Below, one piece after another: positions 41,521 through 49,409 of a stretch of 64,000 bases of DNA. Made by a program: the position numbers and the translations under genes. Origin of the DNA: a virus. Below the pieces are notes generated by a model. The model saw only the letters and a list, made by a program, of their open reading frames with translations, was not told the DNA's origin and did not search any database. Location of the stretch: positions 1-64,000 of the IMG/VR virus record IMGVR_UViG_3300013005_004049; one strand, given 5' to 3'. Each line of letters opens with the position of its first letter. Within the stretch, counting starts at the first letter, position 1.

Positions 41521-41895
41521 GTGGACGACCAGTTAAAAGAATTTATCAAAAAATATCCTTTTATAAGCTATGTGGTGTATGGTGGCAATGAATACATTGG
41601 CATTATACAAAATGTGGATGATATTCTAACCACCGTGTATGATTTTGGTAGCCTGCGCACAGAACAAGAAAAAGCATTGTTTCTTAATCTAGGCGACCAA
41701 TGGTGGTGGGAAAGCAATCGTACCATTCCTATCAATGTGTTTCTGAGGCAGGACTGGGTACCTTTTAGATACTCACTGAAAACCATGAACAGCCGTGATG
41801 TGGTAATCAAATTTGGCCCTTATATAAGTCTCAAAGAGATAGCCGCCAAGAAAACCAAACGCCGTTCAATTGTGTTGGTTCGCAAAACTGATTAG
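41521..41895 (+). CDS. Hypothetical protein, 124 aa
   Basis: It starts with GTG (41521); no better start exists. Compact alpha/beta sequence: FIKKYPFISYVVYGGNEYIG, GDQWWWESNRTIPINVFLRQ and a basic end (KKTKRRSIVLVRK). I recall close relatives in T4-like phages without a known role. It is convergent with the DnaE-like gene, overlapping its end by 30 nt. Confidence 0.65.
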   Translation: MDDQLKEFIKKYPFISYVVYGGNEYIGIIQNVDDILTTVYDFGSLRTEQEKALFLNLGDQWWWESNRTIPINVFLRQDWVPFRYSLKTMNSRDVVIKFGPYISLKEIAAKKTKRRSIVLVRKTD

Positions 41896-42456
41896 ATTCA
41901 TATTCACCACAACCAAGTGCGCATAGGCAACTGCGTGACTTTTCTTGAAATAGTATGCACCGTCGTCGGGTCGTGTCCAAACATGTTTGGCAACTTCGCT
42001 CCAGGCCATGCCGGTTAGATTTCTTTTGGCAGGTCTAATCACACTCAAAAACATAGCCAACCTAGGAATAGTATCCACAGGTTCTGGCATACGCTTCAAC
42101 AAGTCCCAGTGATTGTTCACATGAATAAGTTGTTCAAAAAACGCCTTATCAGTGTTAAAACGCTGCCAGTTGGGGGTAGAATTCATTAATTCTACCAGGT
42201 GTGCTTCGTCTTGCACCTGACGGTACAAGTTTACATTGATAAAATCAAGTTTGAGATATCCACGATCTTCAGCCTGTTCATAATCTAGACTGGCCAGTCC
42301 TGTGAACGGATCTGCAGGAATCATGGTAGGATGCACACCTGTGTTGTGTGCAGACAGTGCATCGTTGCGACGCAAGCTGGCAGGTGTGTGTTTGATCAAT
42401 TGCAGTATTTGTTCGCGGTCTGCAAAGTCAATGTCAATATCTGATTGGAACTTCAT
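41866..42456 (-). CDS. Miniature DnaE (C-family polymerase)-like protein
   Basis: The 196-residue protein carries, in order, short matches to the bacterial DNA polymerase III alpha palm and fingers: DIDIDF (6-11; the D-x-D catalytic pair), GVHPTMIP (40-47; cf. GVHAAGVVIAP), YLKLDFINVNL (68-77; third catalytic Asp71, cf. VKFDFLGL), LSVIRPAKR (138-145; cf. ALYRPG) and KKSHAVAYAHL (171-181; cf. NKSHAAAYALI). The PHP, beta-binding and OB domains are absent, and the spacing is far shorter than in DnaE. It sits next to gp62-like and zinc-finger genes. It may be a degenerate or specialised polymerase-derived protein; activity is unknown. Confidence 0.7.
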   Translation of the reverse strand: MKFQSDIDIDFADREQILQLIKHTPASLRRNDALSAHNTGVHPTMIPADPFTGLASLDYEQAEDRGYLKLDFINVNLYRQVQDEAHLVELMNSTPNWQRFNTDKAFFEQLIHVNNHWDLLKRMPEPVDTIPRLAMFLSVIRPAKRNLTGMAWSEVAKHVWTRPDDGAYYFKKSHAVAYAHLVVVNMNLISFANQHN

Positions 42457-43154
42457 AGCCCTGCCTCCCCAAGTACATGTTTACACCACTCTGCGTCTGC
42501 CATGTAGTCTTGTAGCTTGCGATTCCAATAATCAGGATCAATCCAAGGCAGAACAACAGCCAAAAGACTTTGGTCAAGACTGCCAAGAAAATCAACGCCA
42601 CTAGCGCAATTAAACAATAGCCAAGGACTAATCCTACCGGTAGTAACATGGTGACAAACACGACTAGCATTAGCATAGCGAAAGTAATCACAAAACCCGT
42701 TTTTAAGATCTGGATGAGTGTCTGCATAGTTTTGCATTTCTTTTAGGCCGCGCTCAAGTGCGTCTTGCACATTCTCTTTGCGCAGATACTGCATGAGCCA
42801 TTCTTCATAGAAACTGTCCTTGCACCAATGATCCAATTTCTTGTTTTGCTTCAACAACCATTCCAGATAGTCTATGGAATTTATTGCACGAACACCAACC
42901 AGATGCCGGCCAAATTTAACAAATGCACCATAGTATGGACTGGTTACAAAATCCTCATAACTTTTTAGTCGAGCACTGCCCTGTGTGACTTCATAAAAGC
43001 GCAGATAAGAACGAAGTCCCAGTTGCACTCCTGCTTCTTTTTCCTGCTGCCAGCGTCTTTTTTGCTCGCAGAGATGTGCTGCAAGTGTAGACTCCTTGCG
43101 GAATTCTGTGTTGCAATACCGACATTTATAACTCTGCTTTGATTCGTTTGTCAT
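42453..43154 (-). CDS. Zinc-finger protein of the replication cluster
   Basis: The 233-residue protein starts at 43154 (MTNESKQ). A C2H2-type finger opens it (YKCRYCNTEFRKESTLAAHLCE), followed by a helical body (FVTSPYYGAFVKFGRHLVGV, SFYEEWLMQYLRKENVQDAL). Highly similar proteins recur in T4-like phages of aquatic bacteria beside replication genes; their function is not known to me. It probably binds DNA or RNA. Confidence 0.7.
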   Translation of the reverse strand: MTNESKQSYKCRYCNTEFRKESTLAAHLCEQKRRWQQEKEAGVQLGLRSYLRFYEVTQGSARLKSYEDFVTSPYYGAFVKFGRHLVGVRAINSIDYLEWLLKQNKKLDHWCKDSFYEEWLMQYLRKENVQDALERGLKEMQNYADTHPDLKNGFCDYFRYANASRVCHHVTTGRISPWLLFNCASGVDFLGSLDQSLLAVVLPWIDPDYWNRKLQDYMADAEWCKHVLGEAGL

Positions 43155-43593
43155 CCCAACCCAACTCCCGGGCTTTTTTGATAAGGTCTTGTTTGTTGTT
43201 GAGCTTGGCCATGAGTTCAATTTCATCTCTCTTGAGGTGTGGATACAATGCAGCAAGAAACTTCAGATGTTTGTTTTCATAACCTGAATTCTTTTTCTTG
43301 TTTGCAATCCACTGATGTTTGAATGTACCAATGCCTGGGCTCACTGCTGTGGCGCACAGCCATTGTAACTTAGGGTGTTTGGCTATGTCAAAAAAATTCT
43401 TGTTGAGATTTTGATTACAGCTCATCACATAGTAGGCTTGAATATTGCCAGCGGCCTGCACCTGACTGCTCCAACGCAGCATGAGATATGTGCTGAATTT
43501 TTTGCGTTCTTCGTCAGTGAGCTCGTCATAGAACAGAGTGTTCTTACGATCCAACTGTGCCATTTCGTTATTGATATTCAGTTTGTCGCTCAT
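43126..43593 (-). CDS. 62: Clamp-loader small subunit, T4 gp62-like
   Basis: The 155-residue helical protein has EMAQLDRKNTLFYDELTDEE, FSTYLMLRWSSQVQA, YYVMSCNQNLNKNFFDIAKH and AKLNNKQDLIKKARELGWDD. These resemble what I remember of gp62 in T4-like cyanophages (T4 gp62 is 187 aa). With gp44 it loads the sliding clamp; no gp44 or gp45 is in this window. The call relies on remembered pattern. Confidence 0.55.
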   Translation of the reverse strand: MSDKLNINNEMAQLDRKNTLFYDELTDEERKKFSTYLMLRWSSQVQAAGNIQAYYVMSCNQNLNKNFFDIAKHPKLQWLCATAVSPGIGTFKHQWIANKKKNSGYENKHLKFLAALYPHLKRDEIELMAKLNNKQDLIKKARELGWDDKRIKAEL

Positions 43594-43805
43594 GTTTTAC
43601 TCAACCTATACACTATTTTAACACGATCAAGTGCATCTTGCAAGGCAGGATTATACGGTGCACGAAACATTGCGTCAATTATCTCTGGGAGATCATATAA
43701 ACTTTCGGCATGTACCATTTCTCTAAGATCTGGATTCTTGATCCATACTTCGTGTTCATCCTCACCGTGATGAATATTGATTGTGGTAAAATCTTTGATG
43801 ATCAT
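43590..43805 (-). CDS. Hypothetical protein, 71 aa
   Basis: A small protein (MIIKDFTTINIHHGEDEHEV, YDLPEIIDAMFRAPYNPALQ) joined by 1-4 nt overlaps to the cupin and gp62-like genes. Not recognised. Confidence 0.55.
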   Translation of the reverse strand: MIIKDFTTINIHHGEDEHEVWIKNPDLREMVHAESLYDLPEIIDAMFRAPYNPALQDALDRVKIVYRLSKT

Positions 43806-44149
43806 CAGTGATTCCGTTTGCCATCAAACACACAATTAAATATCAAATGCATTTCCCCGTCATTGATTACTCGATGAAATGCACCGTCTGGGATAAGAAC
43901 AATATCACCTGACTTTACATCAAAAGGTTCGTCTGTTTCGTTGCCCACAATCATTTTACCATAGCCCTGCACAAACAAGTATACTTCCTCTTGACCCGCA
44001 TGTCTATGACCTCTGGTGCTTTGTCCCCGGTAAAGTTTTGTCGAACTTAGCACCAGATTGTTCAATGTTTTGTTGTCTTTGAGCAAGTAGGTTTCGTTGT
44101 CTTTGACAACTTCGCCGCCCACATCATGAATGTTATATCTCAAGTTCAT
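43805..44149 (-). CDS. Cupin-domain protein
   Basis: A 114-residue single cupin: TRGHRHAGQEEVYLFVQGYG holds metal-ligand His and Glu residues, and DVKSGDIVLIPDGAFHRVIN holds the second motif with the last His. Similar to sugar-phosphate isomerase-like cupins. It follows the PIG-L deacetylase with 4-nt overlap, so the two may act on the same sugar or amino-sugar compound. Confidence 0.75.
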   Translation of the reverse strand: MNLRYNIHDVGGEVVKDNETYLLKDNKTLNNLVLSSTKLYRGQSTRGHRHAGQEEVYLFVQGYGKMIVGNETDEPFDVKSGDIVLIPDGAFHRVINDGEMHLIFNCVFDGKRNH

Positions 44150-44685
44150 AGCAGTTCCTTGGCTTTGTCATCTATGTAGTATTGGCATCTTTGTTCAAGA
44201 TCAAAATTTGTAATGACAGCATGGTGCAAAGGTAATCTTGGCATTTGATCTCTAGGTCTGGCACTAGAGTGATTATGGAAAAATCCATGTCCAAAATAAA
44301 CCTTGGGCTGCGGCAGGCGTTGGGCCACTGAGTGTAATAACACATGATGCACATGTTTGTATTCGCCAATGGCATTATGAGTCAGTACTAGATCAAATTG
44401 CACTCCTGTGTCGATCAATTTACTCAACACTGCAACTTCATCATTTTGATTGCTCAACGGCACCTTGTCCTGAAAGCCCAAAAAACATGTGGTGATATTT
44501 TGCTGACGCCAGTAACTGGCAATCTCTTGTGCCCTGTCACTGTTTTCGTCGTAGGTAAGATACACAATGGTCCAATCCAGTTGTTTTTGTTCTAGCAAAA
44601 ATGCCTGAGCAAATATCACACAATCGTCAGGATGCGCCACAAGGCACAATCCTTTTTTACTTTTACCTTTGATCCAATTAAACAT
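44146..44685 (-). CDS. PIG-L (LmbE)-family deacetylase
   Basis: The 179-residue protein starts at 44685 in a TAATG overlap. It has LVAHPDDCVIFAQAF (zinc-binding AHPDD) and LTHNAIGEYKHVHHVLLH (His ligand motif), the signature of PIG-L N-acetylglucosamine-type deacetylases. It is somewhat short. It may deacetylate a sugar of a glycan, cofactor or modified nucleotide. It is unusual inside a replication operon. Confidence 0.8.
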   Translation of the reverse strand: MFNWIKGKSKKGLCLVAHPDDCVIFAQAFLLEQKQLDWTIVYLTYDENSDRAQEIASYWRQQNITTCFLGFQDKVPLSNQNDEVAVLSKLIDTGVQFDLVLTHNAIGEYKHVHHVLLHSVAQRLPQPKVYFGHGFFHNHSSARPRDQMPRLPLHHAVITNFDLEQRCQYYIDDKAKELL

Positions 44686-45185
44686 TACCAAACCTTTCCG
44701 TAATCAACTACCTCACACTGTCTGCTGATATCTTTAACAAAGTATGCGCACACAGGATTGTCTCCTGCTGTGAGTGGTACTGCAAGCAACTGCCCGGGCC
44801 TGAGCTTGGGGAAATACCACTTGGTGTCATGATATATATCTACAATTTCAATTGGAAAAAACTCTGGCTTAAAACTTTTTAGTGGATTGAATGTAAACAC
44901 GCTGAAGCCACGATCATTAATACTGGTCAATGGCACAACTTCTAGGTCACCGAAGTCATGTTCACCAATAAGCACTTGCCAATCCACTGGCATTTTGATT
45001 GTGTGTGGCCCAATACGCAGCACCAGAGCAGGGCTGTTGAAACTTTCTAAAAATATCAATGGTATGTAAAAGTAATCAGGGTCCTTAGGATTGCTGTTAT
45101 CAAATACACAAAATCTCAAATCCTCTACTTCGTCTGGAATTTCGTCCATCTCAAACGCTTGATTATCCAGCGTTAAAATTCTCAT
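44685..45185 (-). CDS. Hypothetical protein, 166 aa
   Basis: A beta-rich protein (PALVLRIGPHTIKMPVDWQV, FSVFTFNPLKSFKPEFFPIE, WYFPKLRPGQLLAVPLT) without signal or TM. Proteins like this recur in T4-like phages near uvsW; the role is unknown. Confidence 0.6.
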   Translation of the reverse strand: MRILTLDNQAFEMDEIPDEVEDLRFCVFDNSNPKDPDYFYIPLIFLESFNSPALVLRIGPHTIKMPVDWQVLIGEHDFGDLEVVPLTSINDRGFSVFTFNPLKSFKPEFFPIEIVDIYHDTKWYFPKLRPGQLLAVPLTAGDNPVCAYFVKDISRQCEVVDYGKVW

Positions 45186-45187
45186 AA

Positions 45188-45961
45188 TTATTTTCCTCTT
45201 CTTAAATCTTTATTGCAGGATACCTTGATCAAGAATCCTTCTCTAGGACTGTGCAACCTATACTGCTTCAATAACAAATTGTTTTTTTCAAGCCAAGCGC
45301 TCATCAATGCATATTCTGTAAACATGGCCTTGTGATTGATTTGCAACATCAGGAGCTGTGGAAACAGAGCGCCGCATTGTTGCTTTAGATATGTTATCAT
45401 GTTTTGCACTGAGTGTGTATGACAAGGACACACACTGGCTTCTCTAGTTCTTAGAGCAACTGTGTGTTCTGTAAAACGCAGTCCCATGAAATCATATGCA
45501 TGTTCATATTGACTACGATGATGCGAATTTGGGCCAAACCAAGCGTCTTGTGGATCATGTATAGGCAATGCTTGTAGCATACTCTGTCCTTGAGTATCAA
45601 CAAAATCATTGTATGCAAGATTACCAAAATAAAAATCCTTGCTGTCATTGATCACATACCATTCTGTTCTGATCAATTCAGCAGCAATAATCTTGAGTTG
45701 TTGTTGGCTTTGCCAATCATATGCACTCTGTTCTGGCCATATGCTGTTGCTCCACAGGTGTCGTATGGGTAGCATTGAAAATTGTTGCACTACAGATTCA
45801 AACTCAGGCAGATATCTGTAATGATCGTTGAATATCAACAGCACTTCTTCTAAATCATCTCTATTGCAGTGAGTCACCAGACTGCGAAGATAACGAGATA
45901 ACAACAACAGGTCTTTGCTGCAAGTAACCACCACAAAGGTTAACTTGTTGGCTATTGCCAT
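45188..45961 (-). CDS. Glycosyltransferase-like protein (DUF6492-type)
   Basis: The 257-residue protein opens LTFVVVTCSKDLLLLSRYLR, a GT-A-type Rossmann start, and later has SQQQLKIIAAELIRTEWYVI and NDSKDFYF where GT-A enzymes carry the Asp motif. This order fits DUF6492-type putative glycosyltransferases. GGAG precedes the ATG, which lies inside the end of uvsW. The substrate is unknown. Confidence 0.55.
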   Translation of the reverse strand: MAIANKLTFVVVTCSKDLLLLSRYLRSLVTHCNRDDLEEVLLIFNDHYRYLPEFESVVQQFSMLPIRHLWSNSIWPEQSAYDWQSQQQLKIIAAELIRTEWYVINDSKDFYFGNLAYNDFVDTQGQSMLQALPIHDPQDAWFGPNSHHRSQYEHAYDFMGLRFTEHTVALRTREASVCPCHTHSVQNMITYLKQQCGALFPQLLMLQINHKAMFTEYALMSAWLEKNNLLLKQYRLHSPREGFLIKVSCNKDLRRGK

Positions 45962-47406
45962 TCGGACTTCTCCACAGCAAATGGATAGTTGGCTTCTCTA
46001 TAGAACGCCTTGCGTTTGGTAAGGTGCCGTTTGGCAAATTTACAGGTACTGGTCAAATCCCAGATTTGTACAAAGTCTTTGTCTTCTGCTTTCCTAATAC
46101 CTCTTCCAATAGATTGTATAACCCTAACAAAGCTCTTTCCGGGTTCCACAAGAACCAAATTAAATATCCTAGGAATATTAATGCCCACAGCGGCCACACC
46201 ATAAGTCGCCACAATAACCTTGCCGTGTGCGGTAGCCACCTCATTGTACTCATCTTGACGATCTGTAGCTTTCGTTGCCCCCGATATGAATACTGCATCT
46301 TTGATCCTCTCAGTTAATGCTTGACCAGCTGCCACACGATCAACCAGGATGAGAGTGTTGCCGCTTTCGCGAATACCTTGTACCAGTTGAGCCATGTAGT
46401 CTAATCTACCAGCTGTCTCCAATAGGTATTTAAGTTCGCTTTGATAATTGTTGTACTCAACATGATCTGCAAGCTGAACAATGTTCACATGACATTGTGC
46501 TAGATGACCAGCTTCTTGCAGTGTTGCTGCTTTCAAACTGCCTACTACCTCACCAATGGCACACTTGATTGACATGAACTCATATTCTTCTTTGGGTATA
46601 GTTCCTGTAAGTCCCCAACGAATTGGAATGTGACTCATTACACCTGTCAGCAGAGTTTTCAGTGCATCTGCTTTGGCCATGTGTACTTCATCCACAATAA
46701 CACACACCACATCTTCCAGGAACTCGCCGATGGTAATGTCAGCTTCTTGGTTCTTGGTATTCTTGAGCAACACATTTAGGCTCTGCCAGGTACAAATAGT
46801 GTGCTGACGACCAAACTCTTTTCTATCTCCGTAGAACACACCTACATCTAACTGCATGTTGATATAATCAAGCTCTGTTTGTGTGACCAGACTCTTGTTG
46901 GGCACTATGACTATGGAGCGACCGTACTGACTCACTGCGTCACTGAGCGCGGCTGTGATCACTGTTTTGCCTGCACCAGTGGCCACTTCTTGTACACTTT
47001 GTGGATTCTCAAAAAAGCGATTGATAATTTCAGCCTGATAGTCTCTGAGACGCATGGGTTGGCCTACCATGGGGTGTCCCTTGGGCCAGGCAATATGACT
47101 GTAGCTGTCTTCAGTTATCTGCTTGAATTCAAAGTTGGTTTTATACTCTCTAGTATCATTGACTTCGATGTTGTAGCCTTGCTGACCCAGATAAGACAAT
47201 ATCTCTGGCAATAGATTGATGTAGGTGCTGCCGCCCAATTGGAAAAAACCCACCTTGCCATCCCACCGCCCTAGTCGCACTGCCGGCAGATATCTAGCCC
47301 CAGGAATTTCGTACTTGTACTTGTTGGCAAGCTCTCGCCTGTCTGAAAGTTCTAGTCCTTCGATCTTGACATTGACTTCGTCACGGATAATTAGTTTAGC
47401 AAACAT
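45952..47406 (-). CDS. uvsW: UvsW-like DNA/RNA helicase
   Basis: A 484-residue SF2 helicase (T4 UvsW 503 aa). It has a T4-type N-terminal domain (FAKLIIRDEVNVKIEG), Walker A EVATGAGKTVITAAL, the DEVH box in CVIVDEVHMAKAD, TGTIPKE (motif III-like), and motif VI QSIGRGIRKAED. It unwinds branched DNA and R-loops and controls origin use in T4. It heads a long operon down to the DnaE-like gene. No ribosome site is present; the mRNA is predicted leaderless. Confidence 0.92.
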   Translation of the reverse strand: MFAKLIIRDEVNVKIEGLELSDRRELANKYKYEIPGARYLPAVRLGRWDGKVGFFQLGGSTYINLLPEILSYLGQQGYNIEVNDTREYKTNFEFKQITEDSYSHIAWPKGHPMVGQPMRLRDYQAEIINRFFENPQSVQEVATGAGKTVITAALSDAVSQYGRSIVIVPNKSLVTQTELDYINMQLDVGVFYGDRKEFGRQHTICTWQSLNVLLKNTKNQEADITIGEFLEDVVCVIVDEVHMAKADALKTLLTGVMSHIPIRWGLTGTIPKEEYEFMSIKCAIGEVVGSLKAATLQEAGHLAQCHVNIVQLADHVEYNNYQSELKYLLETAGRLDYMAQLVQGIRESGNTLILVDRVAAGQALTERIKDAVFISGATKATDRQDEYNEVATAHGKVIVATYGVAAVGINIPRIFNLVLVEPGKSFVRVIQSIGRGIRKAEDKDFVQIWDLTSTCKFAKRHLTKRKAFYREANYPFAVEKSEWQ

Positions 47407-47412
47407 GTTGTA

Positions 47413-47442
47413 ATTTTAACACAAAAGCAACAGGCAAATCAA
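47413..47442 (-). promoter_or_regulatory. Sigma70-type promoter of uvsW, leaderless
   Basis: Minus strand TTGATT (47437-47442), 18 nt, TAAAAT (47413-47418), then 6 nt to the ATG at 47406. The -35 box lies in the loop of the terminator of the preceding gene. Confidence 0.5.
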
Positions 47443-47450
47443 CCTGTTGC
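47423..47450 (-). terminator. Terminator overlapping the uvsW promoter
   Basis: GCAACAGG (47443-47450, minus sense) pairs with CCTGTTGC (47427-47434) around an 8-nt loop, followed by TTTTGTG. The stem includes the last codons of the 2OG-oxygenase gene. Confidence 0.65.
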
Positions 47451-48146
47451 GCAGAGTTTTTCATAACTTTTCTCAATCAAATCTTTCATTTGTTTGTCAT
47501 GACTTTGATATATTGTGATGTGCAGTCTAGTGTAAGGAGTAGGGTTAACCACAGCATGCCTGCAGCCAACATTGATCATAAACGCTTTACCGTTTTCAAA
47601 TGGCACGATTCCTGCACCTTCAACTGCAAACTCACAGCCCTGTGGATGATCAATGGCAATGTTAATATTGTCTAGTCCATGACAATCATCTTTGTGCAAC
47701 CCTATCACTCCATTGGGCTCTAACCCCAACAGTCTAATCTTGTGAAACTGAGCATGCGGCCATTGTTCCTGTAGATATTTTACTGTGTTGGGCATGAGAG
47801 TCAGGGCCTGCGCTGTCCAATCATTGACACCCTGCACAGGACCATGATAGTCGCCTGGATCTTCTGCTCCACGACTGTAGATGCCAAGGTTGGTCCAGCC
47901 ATGACTGTCATGGCTGGTAATAGGCTGTGCCAGCATGTGAGGCATGGCAGCACGAGCTTCTTGCTGAATCATGTGCCAGGGTATTTCAATATCCAGTGGC
48001 AAGTAAGGCAACCCACTCTGCCAACATATCCAATCACTGTTGGCTTGATCCACGCGGGGCACCTGTAGAGAATCTGTTCTTACACTGCGCAGGAACGCCT
48101 GTGTTATTCCCGGCTGATGAGCAAACTCACTTACTTCTTTTCGCAT
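47439..48146 (-). CDS. Aspartyl/asparaginyl beta-hydroxylase-like Fe/2OG oxygenase
   Basis: The 235-residue protein shows the Fe/2-oxoglutarate facial triad context: GLHKDDCHG (H-x-D), then RHAVVNPTPYTRLHITIY with the distal His and the Arg that would hold 2-oxoglutarate. This resembles the aspartyl/asparaginyl beta-hydroxylase family, also common in cyanophages. The target is unknown. Its ATG shares a base with the end of the upstream gene. Confidence 0.65.
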   Translation of the reverse strand: MRKEVSEFAHQPGITQAFLRSVRTDSLQVPRVDQANSDWICWQSGLPYLPLDIEIPWHMIQQEARAAMPHMLAQPITSHDSHGWTNLGIYSRGAEDPGDYHGPVQGVNDWTAQALTLMPNTVKYLQEQWPHAQFHKIRLLGLEPNGVIGLHKDDCHGLDNINIAIDHPQGCEFAVEGAGIVPFENGKAFMINVGCRHAVVNPTPYTRLHITIYQSHDKQMKDLIEKSYEKLCATG

Positions 48147-49279
48147 TATTTGCCTAACTTGTGATTTAGGTACACAATTTTTTCGCTGTTCTGTTGCATC
48201 ATTTGTTTTTCAATTCCCGGCAACATGCCCGAGTAACTGATCAATAAAGGTATGGTGTCATTGGTATTGATAGGCTTGTGGGTAAACAGCACCGGTGTGG
48301 TTATTTCTTTGATACTGTCTAGTTTTTTATTCAACAACAAAGTCACTTGATCCTGTCCCAGCTCTTGTGTTACCAACGCATGTTCGTTAGACAAACTAGG
48401 TGCATAGATTATCATGGGCAATCTATTTACCAGCTGAGCATAGCGTAGCAGGCGACTCAACTGATTTTGTGCGCCAGCTAATTCGTATTCTCTACGCAAC
48501 ATGAACACCACTAGATCAGGCCCTAGAGCACTGTCAAGTTCTGTAACCAAATCTTCATGCACAGTATAGCCTAGCACACTTGAAAGATCAACCAGCTGAT
48601 GCAGGTGTTCATCATCCAAACTCCATCCTTGTGCGTGAATGTAGTCTAACATACCAGGTGAAGCATTTGTTAGTTCCAGCCCCGACTCAGTCCTGCACAG
48701 TTGTATCTTGTACGGCTGTTGTTCTACTGCAATAATCTCTTCCAGGTACTGTTCAATTGGTTGGTCAATTTCAAAATTGTGCCCTTTGGCCCAGCTTACT
48801 GTGAAATTAATATTGTACTCGCTTACTGCAATGACCCAGACCTTGTTTTCTTTGTCAAAGTGTGCTGACCCTTGTCGTGCTTTCAACAGCTCGCGCAGTT
48901 GAGTGATCATATTGCTGTCGTATGGAAAACGAAGATAGATCTTGGAACCGTCGGACCAAATGCGTTTGCTACGATCAAGATAGCGCAAGGGCCTGCGATA
49001 TTTTGGATCAGTACAAGGCGTCACATCAATGCCCTTGCTGGCCAGTTGACGCTGATACTTGAGAATGATTTTCACAGCCAATTGGGCTTGCTTGTCCGTC
49101 ATAGCAGTGCCAGCGAGTGTGCTGGATGTCAAGTCATCCAAGAAGCTGGTATCGTATCTGGCAAGACTCACAATAGGACTGAATGCACCAAACAAGTAAC
49201 CAGAACTTATTTTGCCTGCCAAGTCTCGCTTGCCGGCCAGTACCTCAAGATAGTCTTCAACAAAATCATAGGTCTTCAT
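48146..49279 (-). CDS. HARP-like domain protein of the recombination region
   Basis: In the 377-residue protein, KIYLRFPYDSNMITQLREL followed by GSAHFDKENKVWVIAVSE matches the HARP-type DNA-binding domain found in SMARCAL1-like annealing helicases. No Walker motifs are present, so it is not itself a helicase. It neighbours UvsW and may assist in fork or recombination steps. A leaderless promoter precedes it. Confidence 0.55.
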   Translation of the reverse strand: MKTYDFVEDYLEVLAGKRDLAGKISSGYLFGAFSPIVSLARYDTSFLDDLTSSTLAGTAMTDKQAQLAVKIILKYQRQLASKGIDVTPCTDPKYRRPLRYLDRSKRIWSDGSKIYLRFPYDSNMITQLRELLKARQGSAHFDKENKVWVIAVSEYNINFTVSWAKGHNFEIDQPIEQYLEEIIAVEQQPYKIQLCRTESGLELTNASPGMLDYIHAQGWSLDDEHLHQLVDLSSVLGYTVHEDLVTELDSALGPDLVVFMLRREYELAGAQNQLSRLLRYAQLVNRLPMIIYAPSLSNEHALVTQELGQDQVTLLLNKKLDSIKEITTPVLFTHKPINTNDTIPLLISYSGMLPGIEKQMMQQNSEKIVYLNHKLGK

Positions 49280-49285
49280 GGTTGC

Positions 49286-49314
49286 AGTTTAACAGAGGCA
49301 GCATCAGAAGTCAA
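49286..49314 (-). promoter_or_regulatory. Sigma70-type promoter fused to a terminator, leaderless
   Basis: Minus strand TTGACT (49309-49314), 17 nt, TAAACT (49286-49291), then 6 nt to the ATG at 49279. The TT of the -35 box is the end of the preceding terminator's T-tract. Confidence 0.6.
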
Positions 49315-49342
49315 AAAAAAGCCCTACCATTTCTGGTAGGGC
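49313..49342 (-). terminator. Rho-independent terminator after the AAA+ gene
   Basis: A perfect 9-bp stem GCCCTACCA/TGGTAGGGC with a 4-nt loop, followed by eight T on the minus strand. Confidence 0.9.
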
Positions 49343-49409
49343 ATAAGGTAGATTGCGGAAAGGAGCTAACAAACCACAACCATCAAGCGAGACATTGCCC
49401 GCCTAATTC

